Assembly: GCA_964572855.1 (NCBI GenBank)
Contig: CAZNGF010000037.1
Location: 1 to 27,716, forward strand
From: CAZNGF01 sp964572855
Lineage (GTDB): Bacteria > Bipolaricaulota > Bipolaricaulia > RBG-16-55-9 > JAJCYT01
DNA: 27,716 nt
Direction: 5' to 3'
A program made the translations under genes and the position numbers. Every line of letters starts with the position of its first letter. Within the stretch, counting starts at the first letter, position 1. Under the pieces are notes generated by a model that was not told where the DNA came from, searched no databases, and worked only from the letters and a program-made list of their open reading frames with translations. Shown in pieces: positions 6,795 through 14,440 of this stretch.

Positions 6795-8309
6795 ATGATC
6801 CGACCCGTCTCTCGACGCGCGTTTCTGAAAGGGCTGGCGGCCGGCGCCGTCACCGTGAGCGCCAGCGGCGGCCTGTGGCGCACGGGCTTTTCCCAACAGG
6901 GCGGCATCACCGCCGTGACCAACGGCGCGGTGGACACGATGGAGCCCACCCGCTTCAACGACCCCAACCTGCAGCTGGTGGGCAACATCTTCGACGGGCT
7001 GCTGCGCCGCGACGCGCAGGGCAACCTGCTGCCGGCGCTGGCCACCTCGTTCGAGCGCACGGCCATCGACCAGTGGGAGTTCACGCTGCGGCAGGGCGTG
7101 CGCTTCCACAACGGCAACGCCTTTGACGCCGAGGACGTCAAGTTCAGCCTGGAGCGGCTCAAGGAGGACTTCTCCGAGTTCAACTTCTTCGGGAGCATGA
7201 TCACCGAGGTCCAGATCCTGGACCCCTTCAAGGTGCGCGTCGTCACCGACGGCTCGGTTCCGTTCTTCGCCAACAACATGCACCAGATCTTCATCCTGGA
7301 CAAGGAATCCAGCGAGTCGCGCTCGCTGGAGGACATCGCCCAGAACCCGATCGGCACCGGCGCGTACCGCTTCGTGGATTGGGTCCAGGGCGACTTCGTG
7401 GACCTGGAGGCCAACGAGGGCTACTGGGGCGGCGCGCCGGCGGTCAAGCGCGTGCGGCACCAGATCATCGAGGACGACTCCACGCGCTTCTCGGCGCTGG
7501 TGAGTGGCGACGCCGACCTGGTCCAGAACCTGCCCACGCAGTTCGCCAGCCGGCTGGACGGCAACCAGAGCCTGCGCGTGGCCACCCGCGAGGGGCGCCA
7601 GCTCATCTTCTTCTCGCCACGCGTGGTGGACACGCCCTTCAGCGACCTGCGCGTGCGCCAGGCGGTCTACCACGCGCTGGACTCGCAGCTCATCATCGAC
7701 ACCGCGCTGGACGGCTTCGCCACGCCCGGCGCCCAGATCCCCGATTCGCCGACCGTGGGCCACAACCCGGACATCGAACGGCTGCCGTTCGATCCCGAGC
7801 GCGCGCGCCAACTGCTGCGCGACGCGGGCTTCCCGGACGGCTTCGACCTCACGGTGGACGTGCTCAACGACCAGTTCGTCAACCCCGTGAGCGTGGGCGA
7901 ATCCACCGCCCAACTGCTCCAGAGCATCGGGATCAACGCCCAGGTGCGCGCGCGGCCGGGGTCGCTCTTCTTCGACGACCCGGACAAGGAGTTCTTCATC
8001 GTGGGCTGGTTCGACGGCGCGTTCGACTTCGGGCGCACGGCCGGCAACCTGCTGGTCACGGGCGCGTTCTTCAACGACTCGCAGTACAGCAATCCGGAGT
8101 TCGACTCGTTAATCGAGCAGGCCAACAACACGCTCGACACGGGCGAGCGCGAGCGATTACTGCAGCGGGCCAACAAGCTGGCCATGGACGACGTCGCGCT
8201 CGTCCCGCTGCACTTCGAGGGCCAAGTCTGGGGCGTGGACAGCGGGCTCAACTTCACGCCGCGCTCGGACTCCTGGACGCTCTACCGCGACATCGTGCCG
8301 GCGCTCTAG
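6795..8309 (+). CDS. ABC transporter substrate-binding protein, family 5 (peptide/oligopeptide type), Tat-exported
   Basis: A 504-residue extracytoplasmic binding protein. The N-terminus carries a twin-arginine motif, SRRAFLK (residues 6-12), then a hydrophobic stretch, so it is probably exported folded. The body is a typical SBP_bac_5 domain: the entry GAVDTMEP, NIFDGLLRRDAQGNLLPALA, WEFTLRQGVRFHNG, FDAEDVKFSLERLK, IGTGAYRFVDW, and the late LLRDAGFPDGFDLTVDV are all hallmarks of the DppA/OppA/NikA group. The ligand (dipeptides, oligopeptides, nickel or sugars) cannot be decided. AAAGGAGG lies six bases before the ATG. No permease or ATPase genes are in the window, so it is an orphan or serves a transporter encoded elsewhere. 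Its stop codon lies in the terminal CTAG of the MITE-like element that follows. Confidence 0.93.
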   Translation: MIRPVSRRAFLKGLAAGAVTVSASGGLWRTGFSQQGGITAVTNGAVDTMEPTRFNDPNLQLVGNIFDGLLRRDAQGNLLPALATSFERTAIDQWEFTLRQGVRFHNGNAFDAEDVKFSLERLKEDFSEFNFFGSMITEVQILDPFKVRVVTDGSVPFFANNMHQIFILDKESSESRSLEDIAQNPIGTGAYRFVDWVQGDFVDLEANEGYWGGAPAVKRVRHQIIEDDSTRFSALVSGDADLVQNLPTQFASRLDGNQSLRVATREGRQLIFFSPRVVDTPFSDLRVRQAVYHALDSQLIIDTALDGFATPGAQIPDSPTVGHNPDIERLPFDPERARQLLRDAGFPDGFDLTVDVLNDQFVNPVSVGESTAQLLQSIGINAQVRARPGSLFFDDPDKEFFIVGWFDGAFDFGRTAGNLLVTGAFFNDSQYSNPEFDSLIEQANNTLDTGERERLLQRANKLAMDDVALVPLHFEGQVWGVDSGLNFTPRSDSWTLYRDIVPAL

Positions 8310-8471
8310 TACTCGACCACGATGTTTCTACTGGGTAGGGGTCCCATTCATGGGACCCGGGAGACTCGCTTGGTTCTTCACCGGGTGGGTGTGGTGGGCA
8401 GCCAAGGCGCGTGTCCGCGGGCGCGATGAATCGCGCCCCTACACCCAAGAACCACTGTGGTCCAGTCCTAG
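8306..8471. mobile_element. 166-bp MITE-like element with 53-bp imperfect terminal inverted repeats
   Basis: The left end (8306-8358) and the reverse complement of the right end (8471-8419) align without gaps over 53 bases, with 38 identities by hand count. Shared blocks include CTAG, ACT, GACCAC split by one mismatch, TTCT, TAGGGG and ATTCAT. Each end contains a hairpin with nine-bp arms and a two-base loop: GGGTCCCAT/ATGGGACCC (8339-8358) on the left, GGGCGCGAT/ATCGCGCCC (8419-8438) on the right. The stems differ in sequence but every difference is compensated. The centre (about 8366-8418) resembles the start of the window. There is no coding capacity. Confidence 0.7.
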
Positions 8472-8495
8472 TCCACACAAGCGGCTCAAAAGCGG

Positions 8496-8530
8496 AAACC
8501 GGAGGCTCGCGTGCTGCGGCCTCCGGTTTT
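8496..8530. terminator. Rho-independent terminator between convergent genes
   Basis: AAACCGGAGGC (8496-8506), a 12-base loop and GCCTCCGGTTT (8519-8529) form a perfect 11-bp stem. It begins directly after the stop codon of the minus-strand FG-GAP gene at 8531. On the minus strand the stem is followed by CCGCTTTTG, on the plus strand by only one further T, so it may serve both directions. Confidence 0.75.
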
Positions 8531-10198
8531 CTATTCGGGCTCGCGCAACCGCAACAACTGATTGCCTGGCACGTCCTCCAGCACGTCCACACGCCCGCTG
8601 GGCCAGCGCACGGTCACGCGCTCGGCGCGCTCGCTTTCCCCGAGCCCGAACAGGAGCGTCACGCTGCTCTGCGACAGGTGACCGCCGCCGGCGCGCAGCT
8701 CGCGCGCCTGGGTGCGGCCGCCGGCCGTGACCGAAACGCGCGCGCCCACCCCGCTGCGGTTGCTTGCCGTGCCTTCGAGTTCGAACTTGAGCCAGTTGCC
8801 GCCGTCGCCCGTTGCGTGCTCGCTGTTCAGGAACACCCGTGGAATCCCGCGGACGACCTCGTTGTCGGGGATTGGAAAGGCCGCGTTGGCGACCACGAGG
8901 TCGGGGCGGCCGTCGCCGTCCAGATCGCCCGTCGCCACGGCGTGACCCAGTTGATAGGTCCCGTCCGATAGATCATTGGTCAGCTCGACCGCGGGCCGAG
9001 ATTCCTCGAAGCGTCCCGTTCCGTCGTTGAGAAACAGGTGCGCCGGGTTGTCCTGCACGGGGCGGCGCGGGTGGTCGATCATGTTGCCGGCGTAGAACAG
9101 GTCCAGGTCGCCGTCGTTTTCCCAATCGAGCGCCGCCGCCCCCCAGCCGAAGGGCCAGTCGGCCACGCCCGCCTCCGCCGCACCTTCGGTGAACGTGCCG
9201 TCGCCGTTGTTGAGGTAGAGCGCGTGCCGCAGCGTGTCCACGGGGATGTCCACGCGGTAGACGTTGGGCGAGTTGCCCCAGTTGGTGGCGAACAAATCGA
9301 TCCACCCGTCGCCGTCGTAGTCGCCCGGTGCCAGGCCCATCCAGTTGCCCGTGGCGCCCAGGCCCGCCTCAAGCGTGACGTTGTCGAAGCGCAGGTCGCC
9401 TTCCTCGACCCAGCGGTTTTGGAAGAGCGTGACGGTCGAAAAATCCACGGCCAGGGCCAGGTCCTGGTCGCCGTCGTTGTCGTAGTCGAGGCAGGTGACG
9501 GCCCAGGTCGAGTTCTGCGCCTCGCCGGGGCCGACCAGCGCGCGCGTAACCGGGTTGTCGACGCCCGCCCGGCGCCCCATCTCCTCGAACGTGCCGTCAC
9601 CCCGGTTGCGGAACAGCAGGTTGGGGTGGGCGTCGTCCCCGGGGTGCAGGCGCCGGTTGCCCAGATAAAGGTCCAGGAAACCGTCTTGGTCGAAGTCGCA
9701 GAGCGCGGCGCTGATCGAAAGTTGCTCCTGCGCGCCCACGCCGGCGCGCCCGGTGAGGTTGACAAACGTCCCGTCCCCCCGGTTGAAGAAGAGCGCGTTG
9801 CGGTTGCGCCGGGCCACGAACAAATCGGTGTCGCCGTCGTTGTCCAGGTCGCCGGCCACCACGGCTGTCCCGCCGGGGTAGCCCACGCCGGCCTCGGCCG
9901 AGACCTCCTCGGGGAACGCCCCGCCGTCGTTGCGCAGCAGCGCGTTGGGGAAGCCCGGCCCGTTGGTGAGGTAGAGGTCGTCGTCGCCGTCAGCGTCGTA
10001 GTCAAATAAGGCCGCGCCCGCCAGCTCCAGGAAGATCAGCGGCACGCGCGTGAACAACACCTCGTTCTTTTCGACAAGGACCGCGTAGGTGTGCTCGAAC
10101 GGCAGCGCGCCCTCCTCCGGCGCGCTCGCCCCCAACAGCGCCAGCAGCAGGACCGCACCGAGTGACATTCGAAGCCACCGACTTGTTTGGAATCGCAT
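8531..10198 (-). CDS. Secreted FG-GAP/VCBS repeat protein with C-terminal ASPIC/UnbV domain (CRTAC1-like)
   Basis: A 555-residue exported protein. It has an N-terminal signal peptide (hydrophobic core LGAVLLLALLGASA, about residues 13-26). Seven repeats carry the calcium-binding pattern DxDxDGxxD, for example FDYDADGDDDLYL, GDLDNDGDTDLFV, CDFDQDGFLDLYL, LDYDNDGDQDLAL, GDYDGDGWIDLFA, LDWENDGDLDLFY and GDLDGDGRPDLVV; such repeats fold as a seven-bladed beta-propeller. The last 85 residues (GVGARVSVTAGGRTQARELRAGGG, in parts; VTVRWPSGRVDVLEDVP) are an ASPIC/UnbV domain. The family is usually extracellular; the ligand is unknown. The ATG at 10198 lies six bases after a TACAAT box, which suggests leaderless translation; an internal ATG at 10168 is less likely. 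Confidence 0.9.
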   Translation of the reverse strand: MRFQTSRWLRMSLGAVLLLALLGASAPEEGALPFEHTYAVLVEKNEVLFTRVPLIFLELAGAALFDYDADGDDDLYLTNGPGFPNALLRNDGGAFPEEVSAEAGVGYPGGTAVVAGDLDNDGDTDLFVARRNRNALFFNRGDGTFVNLTGRAGVGAQEQLSISAALCDFDQDGFLDLYLGNRRLHPGDDAHPNLLFRNRGDGTFEEMGRRAGVDNPVTRALVGPGEAQNSTWAVTCLDYDNDGDQDLALAVDFSTVTLFQNRWVEEGDLRFDNVTLEAGLGATGNWMGLAPGDYDGDGWIDLFATNWGNSPNVYRVDIPVDTLRHALYLNNGDGTFTEGAAEAGVADWPFGWGAAALDWENDGDLDLFYAGNMIDHPRRPVQDNPAHLFLNDGTGRFEESRPAVELTNDLSDGTYQLGHAVATGDLDGDGRPDLVVANAAFPIPDNEVVRGIPRVFLNSEHATGDGGNWLKFELEGTASNRSGVGARVSVTAGGRTQARELRAGGGHLSQSSVTLLFGLGESERAERVTVRWPSGRVDVLEDVPGNQLLRLREPE

Positions 10199-10204
10199 GC
10201 GGCC

Positions 10205-10210
10205 ATTGTA
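10205..10210 (-). promoter_or_regulatory. -10 box suggesting a leaderless transcript of the FG-GAP gene
   Basis: TACAAT on the minus strand (10210-10205) ends six bases before the ATG at 10198, and no Shine-Dalgarno sequence lies between them. This spacing is the one typical of leaderless genes, where transcription starts at the A of ATG. No convincing -35 box was found. Confidence 0.5.
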
Positions 10211-10253
10211 ACACGGACCCGGCGCGGGACTGGAGCGGGCCGCGCCGGGACAC

Positions 10254-10259
10254 TACACT
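10254..10259 (+). promoter_or_regulatory. Probable -10 box of gdhA
   Basis: TACACT (10254-10259) lies 28 bases before the gdhA start and upstream of its ribosome site AAAGGAG (10274-10280). A good -35 box was not seen. It is divergent from the -10 box at 10205-10210. Confidence 0.4.
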
Positions 10260-10287
10260 GCGGGCATCTCCCCAAAGGAGCGCGATC

Positions 10288-11523
10288 ATGAGCCACTTCG
10301 CCAACGTGAACGAAGCCGTCCGGCGCGCGGGTGAGCTGCTGAGCCTGGACGCACTCACCGTGCGCCGCCTGATCAACCCCGAGCGCGAGCTCAAGGTCGA
10401 GGTCGCCATCGAGCGCGACGACGGCTCGCTGGGCCTGTTCGACGGCTACCGCTTCCAGCACAACAACGCGCGCGGGCCGTTCAAGGGCGGGCTACGCTAC
10501 CACCCCGACGTCGACGAGGACGAGGTGCGGGCGTTGGCCTCGCTCATGACCTGGAAGACGGCCGTGGTCGACGTCCCCTTCGGCGGGGCCAAGGGCGGCG
10601 TAGCCGTCGATCCGAGCACGCTTTCAGAGCGCGAGTTGCGCGAGCTCACCCGGCAGTTCGTGCGCGAAATCCACGAATTGATCGGCCCCGACGCCGACAT
10701 CCCCGCGCCCGACGTCAACACGAACGCGCATATCATGGCCTGGATCATGGACGAGTACTCGCGCCACCACGGCTTCTCGCCGGGGGTCGTGACCGGCAAG
10801 CCCGTCGAGCTGTTCGGCTCGCAGGGGCGCGAGGCCGCCACGGGTCAGGGTTTGGTCCACGTGCTGGCGGCTTACTTGGCCGACGAGGGGCGCGGTCTGG
10901 ACGGCTTGAGGTGCGCGATCCAGGGCTTTGGCAACGTGGGCGCGCACGCCGCGCGGCTCTTGGCCGAACGCGGGGCGGAGGTCGTGGCCGTCAGCGACGT
11001 GCACGGCGGGCTCTACAACGAGGGCGGCCTGGACGTGCCCACGCTGGTCGATTTCGTCCACGGGGAAGAAAGGCACAGCGTGGTCGAGTTTGCGGGGGGC
11101 GAGCGCATCACAAACGAAGCGCTGCTCGCGCTGGAGTGCGACTGCCTGATCCCGGCCGCGCTGGGCGGCGTGTTCGACGCGGAGACCGCGGGGGAAGTGC
11201 GCACGCCGCTCCTGATCGAGGGCGCCAACGGCCCGTCCTCGCCCGCGGCCGACGCCGTCTTCGCCGAACGCGGGATCGTCGTCATCCCCGACATCCTGGC
11301 CAACGCGGGGGGCGTCACGGTGTCCTATTTCGAGTGGGCGCAGAACGTGCAGAAGTTCAAGTGGGACTTGGCGCGCGTGGAGGTCGAGCTGCAGAAAACC
11401 ATGCTGGCCGCCTACCGCGCCGTGCGCGCCCAGGCCAAGCGCCTGGACGTCGACCTGCGCACGGCGGCTTTCGCCCTGGCGGTCGAGCGCGTGGCGCGAG
11501 CGCAGGCGCTGCGGGGGTTGTGA
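10288..11523 (+). CDS. gdhA: Glutamate dehydrogenase (Glu/Leu/Phe/Val dehydrogenase family)
   Basis: Reversible oxidative deamination of glutamate to 2-oxoglutarate and ammonia with NAD(P), in the cytoplasm; it links amino-acid catabolism to the TCA cycle. The 411-residue length is typical. The substrate and catalytic motifs are intact: GPFKGGLRYHPDVD (residues 63-76), TWKTAVVDVPFGGAKGG (88-104, with the catalytic lysine in GGAKGG) and PAPDVNT (139-145, catalytic Asp). The Rossmann motif GFGNVGAHAA (213-222) begins the cofactor domain, and GANGP and PDILANAGGVTVSYFEW are classical C-terminal signatures. AAAGGAG lies seven bases before the ATG at 10288; the frame upstream to 10162 has no ribosome site. 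NAD versus NADP use cannot be decided. It is divergent from the FG-GAP gene. Confidence 0.95.
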   Translation: MSHFANVNEAVRRAGELLSLDALTVRRLINPERELKVEVAIERDDGSLGLFDGYRFQHNNARGPFKGGLRYHPDVDEDEVRALASLMTWKTAVVDVPFGGAKGGVAVDPSTLSERELRELTRQFVREIHELIGPDADIPAPDVNTNAHIMAWIMDEYSRHHGFSPGVVTGKPVELFGSQGREAATGQGLVHVLAAYLADEGRGLDGLRCAIQGFGNVGAHAARLLAERGAEVVAVSDVHGGLYNEGGLDVPTLVDFVHGEERHSVVEFAGGERITNEALLALECDCLIPAALGGVFDAETAGEVRTPLLIEGANGPSSPAADAVFAERGIVVIPDILANAGGVTVSYFEWAQNVQKFKWDLARVEVELQKTMLAAYRAVRAQAKRLDVDLRTAAFALAVERVARAQALRGL

Positions 11524-11593
11524 GGAAAACAGGGCTCGCGCGAACCGTCTGCCCCGTGGAGGATGTCCTCATACACTGGAGGCGGTGATCGAC

Positions 11594-11698
11594 ATGGCCA
11601 AAGCCAATTCCGGAATCAAATTCACGGCGCGGGACTACCGCCAGGGGAGAAGGGGCCAGACCCACACCCCCGCGACAGGAACACCACGCTCTTGGTGA
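11594..11698 (+). pseudogene. Possible 5' remnant of a Uma2-like gene
   Basis: A well-formed gene start leads nowhere. TACACT (11572-11577) and GGAGG (11578-11582) precede an ATG at 11594. The first 17 codons read MAKANSGIKFTARDYRQ, which resembles the start of Uma2-family (DUF820) nuclease-fold proteins. After this the frame becomes Arg/Gly/Thr-rich and stops at 11698. From 11622 the same bases are the 3' end of the minus-strand GNAT–peptidase gene. The likely reading is that the gene was cut off when the neighbouring operon arrived. The family similarity covers only about a dozen residues, so it is tentative. Confidence 0.35.
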
Positions 11699-12770
11699 CG
11701 TCCTTGCCGTAGCGGCGGATCTTGGGGAACTCGGCGAGCGGGATGCGGACGTGCTGGGCCTGGAGCTTGTCCTCGACGTAGAAGCCCTCGTAGGGGTCGT
11801 GGAAGTAGAGGTAGGTCTCGTCGTGGCCGGTGACGGCCACCCAGTGCGGGGCCTTGACCTGGTGCAGGCGGTAGGTGCTGATGAGCAGGATCGGGACCTC
11901 GTCGTGTGCCAACCCCTCGATCACGTCTTCGGCGCTGAAGTCGCGGTACTCGGCCCGTACGCCTGAGGCGTCGGCTTGCTGGCGGAGCTGTTCGTGCACG
12001 AGCCGCACGACCTCCTTCTTGTCCTCGCTGCGCACCGACGAGAGGAAGGGCGTTCGCCTTGAAGAGAGGAGGACGCGCGCGCCGTAGCCCCGCCGCCGGG
12101 CGGCCAACGCCAGCCCGAACGGACCACACCCGCCCAGCCCCGAGGTCATGAAGATGAGCGTGGCCTCCTTCCAGAGCATGAGCTCGAGCGCGCGGTTCAG
12201 CTTCAATCCGGGGTCGTAGTGCTTCATGGCCATCATGAGGCTGGCCGCGCCGCAGGTGAACTCCAAGGTTTGCGGATAATAGGGCAGGTCGAGCCGTATC
12301 CCGTCGGGGACGTCCGCCTCGACCCGCTTCCACATCTTGAGCCCGTCGGTGCCGTCCTCGTAGTAGGCGGGCAGCGTTTCCAGGGCGCGGAAGCCCTCGC
12401 GCTCGTAGAAGCGGATGGCGCGCGCGTTGTCGGCGCGCACCTCCAGCGAGAGGCGCGTGCAGCCTTCCTCGCGCGCGGCGCGCTCGCAGGCGGCCAGCAG
12501 GCGCTGGGCCAAGCCCTTTCCCTGATAAGCGGGGTCGAGCACGATGGAGTAGAGCCGGCCCACGGTGGCGTTCTTGCGCCAGAGGACGATGGCCGTCCCG
12601 ACGGCCGCGCCGCCCTGCGAGACCACGAACGCGCTGGCGTGCGCCTCGCTAAGCAGGTAACGAAACTGCTCGCGGCTGAAGCGGTCCGAGGCAAAGCCCA
12701 GTTGCTCCAGGCGCACGAAGTCGCCCAGGTCGCTCGGGCGGGCGGCCCGCAGCGTCAGCTCGCCCGTCAC
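11622..12770 (-). CDS. Fusion of GNAT N-acetyltransferase and C39-like cysteine peptidase
   Basis: A 382-residue two-domain protein. Residues about 5-150 are a RimI-like GNAT acetyltransferase: VGRLYSIVLDPAYQGKGLAQRLL carries the acetyl-CoA loop Q83-G-K-G, and NARAIRFYEREGF is the classical C-terminal signature. Residues about 160-365 are a peptidase C39-like domain: oxyanion Gln167 and nucleophile Cys173 in YPQTLEFTCGAASLMMA, His309 in APHWVAVTGH and Asp325 in YFHDPYEGF complete a triad. No signal peptide is seen, so it acts in the cytoplasm. It overlaps the ATP-grasp gene by four bases, so the two are translationally coupled. The last ~15 residues (after FLSR) are Gly/Pro/Ser-rich and may be junction-derived. 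It could acetylate and cleave a product of the upstream ligase; substrate unknown. Confidence 0.88.
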   Translation of the reverse strand: MTGELTLRAARPSDLGDFVRLEQLGFASDRFSREQFRYLLSEAHASAFVVSQGGAAVGTAIVLWRKNATVGRLYSIVLDPAYQGKGLAQRLLAACERAAREEGCTRLSLEVRADNARAIRFYEREGFRALETLPAYYEDGTDGLKMWKRVEADVPDGIRLDLPYYPQTLEFTCGAASLMMAMKHYDPGLKLNRALELMLWKEATLIFMTSGLGGCGPFGLALAARRRGYGARVLLSSRRTPFLSSVRSEDKKEVVRLVHEQLRQQADASGVRAEYRDFSAEDVIEGLAHDEVPILLISTYRLHQVKAPHWVAVTGHDETYLYFHDPYEGFYVEDKLQAQHVRIPLAEFPKIRRYGKDVTKSVVFLSRGCGSGPFSPGGSPAP

Positions 12771-13657
12771 GCGCCCGACTCCCCGGCCAGGTAGCGCACG
12801 ATGCGCTCGTAGAGGTGCGAGGCCTTCTGGTCCTCCTCGCCGGCAGCGATGGTGGGGTTGTCGTTCACCTCGATCACGACGAACGCCTCGGGGCCGAGCT
12901 GCTTGATGTCCACGCCGTAGAGCCCCTTGCCGATCGCGTTGGCCGCGCGCAGGGCCACGTCGAGCAGAAGCGGGTTGACCTTGCCCAGCTCGAAGCCCTT
13001 GACGCCGCCCTCGACCACGCCGCCGCCGTCGGTGTAGGTGGCGATCTTCCAGCGGTTGCGCGGGATGAGGTACTGACAGGCGTAGAGCGGCTCGCCGGCC
13101 AGCACCCCGACGCGCCAGTCGAACTGCGAGCGCACGAAGCGCTGGACCACCAGGCGCTTGGCGCGCCGCAGGAAGCGCTTGCCCACGGCCACGAACGCCT
13201 CGGGCTCGGTCACGCGCTCGACGTACATCGAAAAGCTGCTGTTGGGCGCCTTGAGCACAAGCGGGCTGCCCAGCTCGCTCAAGAGCGCCTCCCCGCGCCG
13301 GGGCGTGAGCTCGTCGGGGCTCAGAAACGCCGTCTGCGGCATCGGCACCCCCTGGCGCTGGAGGCGGCGGTACATGTTCACCTTGTCGCAGCAGATCAGG
13401 ATCGAATCGGGGTCGTCGATGACGCGCATCCCGTGCAGCTCGGCCCAGCGGGCGGCCACGTAGGCCGTGTTGAGCGGGTCGGTGAGCGCGCGGATGAACA
13501 GGGCGTCGTACTGCGGGATCTTGTACAGGTCGGTGCGGAACAGGATGTCGAGCCGGTGCCCCAGGCGCTGGGCCACCTGTCCGTAACGCATGAGCGCGCC
13601 CATCTCCTCGGAGCGCGAGATGGTGTAGCGCTCGACGAACACCGCTATGTGGGCCAT
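12767..13657 (-). CDS. RimK-like ATP-grasp ligase
   Basis: A 296-residue ATP-grasp enzyme of the RimK/LysX/ArgX type, which forms an amide bond between a carboxylate (activated as acyl phosphate) and an amino group. Visible motifs: the N-terminal pre-ATP-grasp part MAHIAVFVERYTISRSEEMG; Lys92 in CCDKVNMYRRL; Lys136 in SPLVLKAPNSSFSMYV; QRFV with Asp180-W-R-V; Asp250 in LYGVDIK; and the Mg ligands Glu263 and Asn265/Asn267 in VIEVNDNPTI. All catalytic positions appear intact. The start at 13657 (ATG) lies inside the end of the RLAN-like gene (13-base overlap), and its stop overlaps the next gene by four bases, so three proteins are made in step. In related systems RLAN and ATP-grasp are one chain; here they are split. 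Substrate unknown; the LysW-like protein nearby is a possible acceptor. Confidence 0.9.
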   Translation of the reverse strand: MAHIAVFVERYTISRSEEMGALMRYGQVAQRLGHRLDILFRTDLYKIPQYDALFIRALTDPLNTAYVAARWAELHGMRVIDDPDSILICCDKVNMYRRLQRQGVPMPQTAFLSPDELTPRRGEALLSELGSPLVLKAPNSSFSMYVERVTEPEAFVAVGKRFLRRAKRLVVQRFVRSQFDWRVGVLAGEPLYACQYLIPRNRWKIATYTDGGGVVEGGVKGFELGKVNPLLLDVALRAANAIGKGLYGVDIKQLGPEAFVVIEVNDNPTIAAGEEDQKASHLYERIVRYLAGESGA

Positions 13658-14283
13658 TGCACCACCCGGTTCAGGTGGGCGCGCTCGCGCGCGTTGAGCG
13701 AGGCGAACGGCAGCGGACCCAGGTCGCTCAAGAGCGCCGTGCCGTCCGGCAGCGTGATCACGCGCAGCCGAGCCAGCGGGATGTGCAGCGTCTCCAGGAC
13801 CTCGACGGCCAGCGGCCGGTAGCGCTTGGGCTGGCACCAGCCCAGCACCGCGCGGAAGAAGCCCACCGACGAGCCCGGCGGCAGCTCCTGGCAACAGATC
13901 GCGTACTTGTAGTTGCGCGTAAGCGACTTGGCCACCCGCTCCTGATGGCCCGCGCGCCGCACGACGCTGTGGCGGTACATGAACGGGTTGACCGCGTCGA
14001 CGATCACGGGCGGCTCGAAGTGGGCGTTGGTCAGGTAGAACTCGGACACGGGCAGGTTGGCGGTCTTGGCCCGCTCGAGGAACACCGGCACGACGTAGCT
14101 GTCCACGGCTTCCTTGCACGTGGGATAGACCGTGGCGCCGGCGTCCTCCAGCGCCTGCGAGGTGTAGTAACCGTCGGTGAGGTAGTCGTAATCCCCGACC
14201 AGGTTGACGTAGCAGCCGGCACGTGGCAGATAGGCGACGGGGCGCTCGGCCAGGATGCGCTCGATTTCGGCAATGCGTGCCAT
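13645..14283 (-). CDS. RLAN-like protein (RimK-like ATP-grasp N-terminal domain as a separate gene)
   Basis: A 212-residue soluble protein. GCYVNLVGDYDYLTDGYYTSQ (in parts GCYVNLVGDYDYL and TDGYYTSQALEDAGATVYP, residues 23-54) and RYRPLAVEVLETLHIPLARL (155-173), followed by PDGTALLSDLGPLPF, match the layout of the RLAN domain (PF14401), known as the N-terminal part of one group of RimK-like ligases. Several cysteines (24, 56, 130, 131, 150) are notable, with Cys130-Cys131 adjacent. The ATG at 14283 follows GAGGAGGA by a few bases; the frame upstream lacks a ribosome site. It is the first gene of a coupled three-gene operon with the ATP-grasp ligase and the GNAT–peptidase fusion. It probably forms a complex with the ligase and may choose its substrate. 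The family call is from memory of motif layout. Confidence 0.72.
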   Translation of the reverse strand: MARIAEIERILAERPVAYLPRAGCYVNLVGDYDYLTDGYYTSQALEDAGATVYPTCKEAVDSYVVPVFLERAKTANLPVSEFYLTNAHFEPPVIVDAVNPFMYRHSVVRRAGHQERVAKSLTRNYKYAICCQELPPGSSVGFFRAVLGWCQPKRYRPLAVEVLETLHIPLARLRVITLPDGTALLSDLGPLPFASLNARERAHLNRVVQWPT

Positions 14284-14350
14284 GGTCCTCCTCACGGGCA
14301 GTGTCCGCGCGGCGCGGGCGCCTGTCAACTTCAAAGGCGCTCCCTGCAGG

Positions 14351-14440
14351 CCTCAGCCACGCGCCGCCCGCGCCGAGCACGAGCCCCTCAGCGCCGACCA
14401 ACAGGAGTGCGAGCCCGCCCAGCAACAACAGCGCGTCCAC
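14351..14440 (-). pseudogene. Possible 5' remnant of a sodium/calcium antiporter gene
   Basis: A GTG at 14440 overlaps by one base the TAG stop of the small membrane protein gene. It opens with about 30 codons reading DALLLLGGLALLLVGAEGLV followed by LGAGGAWLRPAG, which strongly resembles the first membrane helix of CaCA-family antiporters (YrbG-like, 'LLLLGLxLLxxGAExLVxGA'). Then the similarity ends and the sequence runs into the ribosome site of the RLAN-like gene. The frame stays open by chance into the ATP-grasp gene. It is best read as the truncated beginning of an antiporter gene; evidence is short but specific. Confidence 0.4.

Noticed and set aside
6708..7913. A 401-codon minus-strand frame opposite the substrate-binding protein
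   Set aside because: Val/Glu/His/Arg-rich shadow without ribosome site or recognisable motifs; the plus-strand gene is clear.
6795..8309. A complete peptide ABC transporter operon
   Set aside because: Only the binding protein is present; the following genes are unrelated and on the opposite strand.
12767..14440. A continuous 557-codon minus-strand frame beginning at GTG 14440
   Set aside because: Only its last 296 codons (from 13657) look like protein. The middle is an Arg/Gly/Pro-rich shadow of the RLAN-like gene, and the first 30 codons are treated as an antiporter stub. High GC content makes such run-on frames common.
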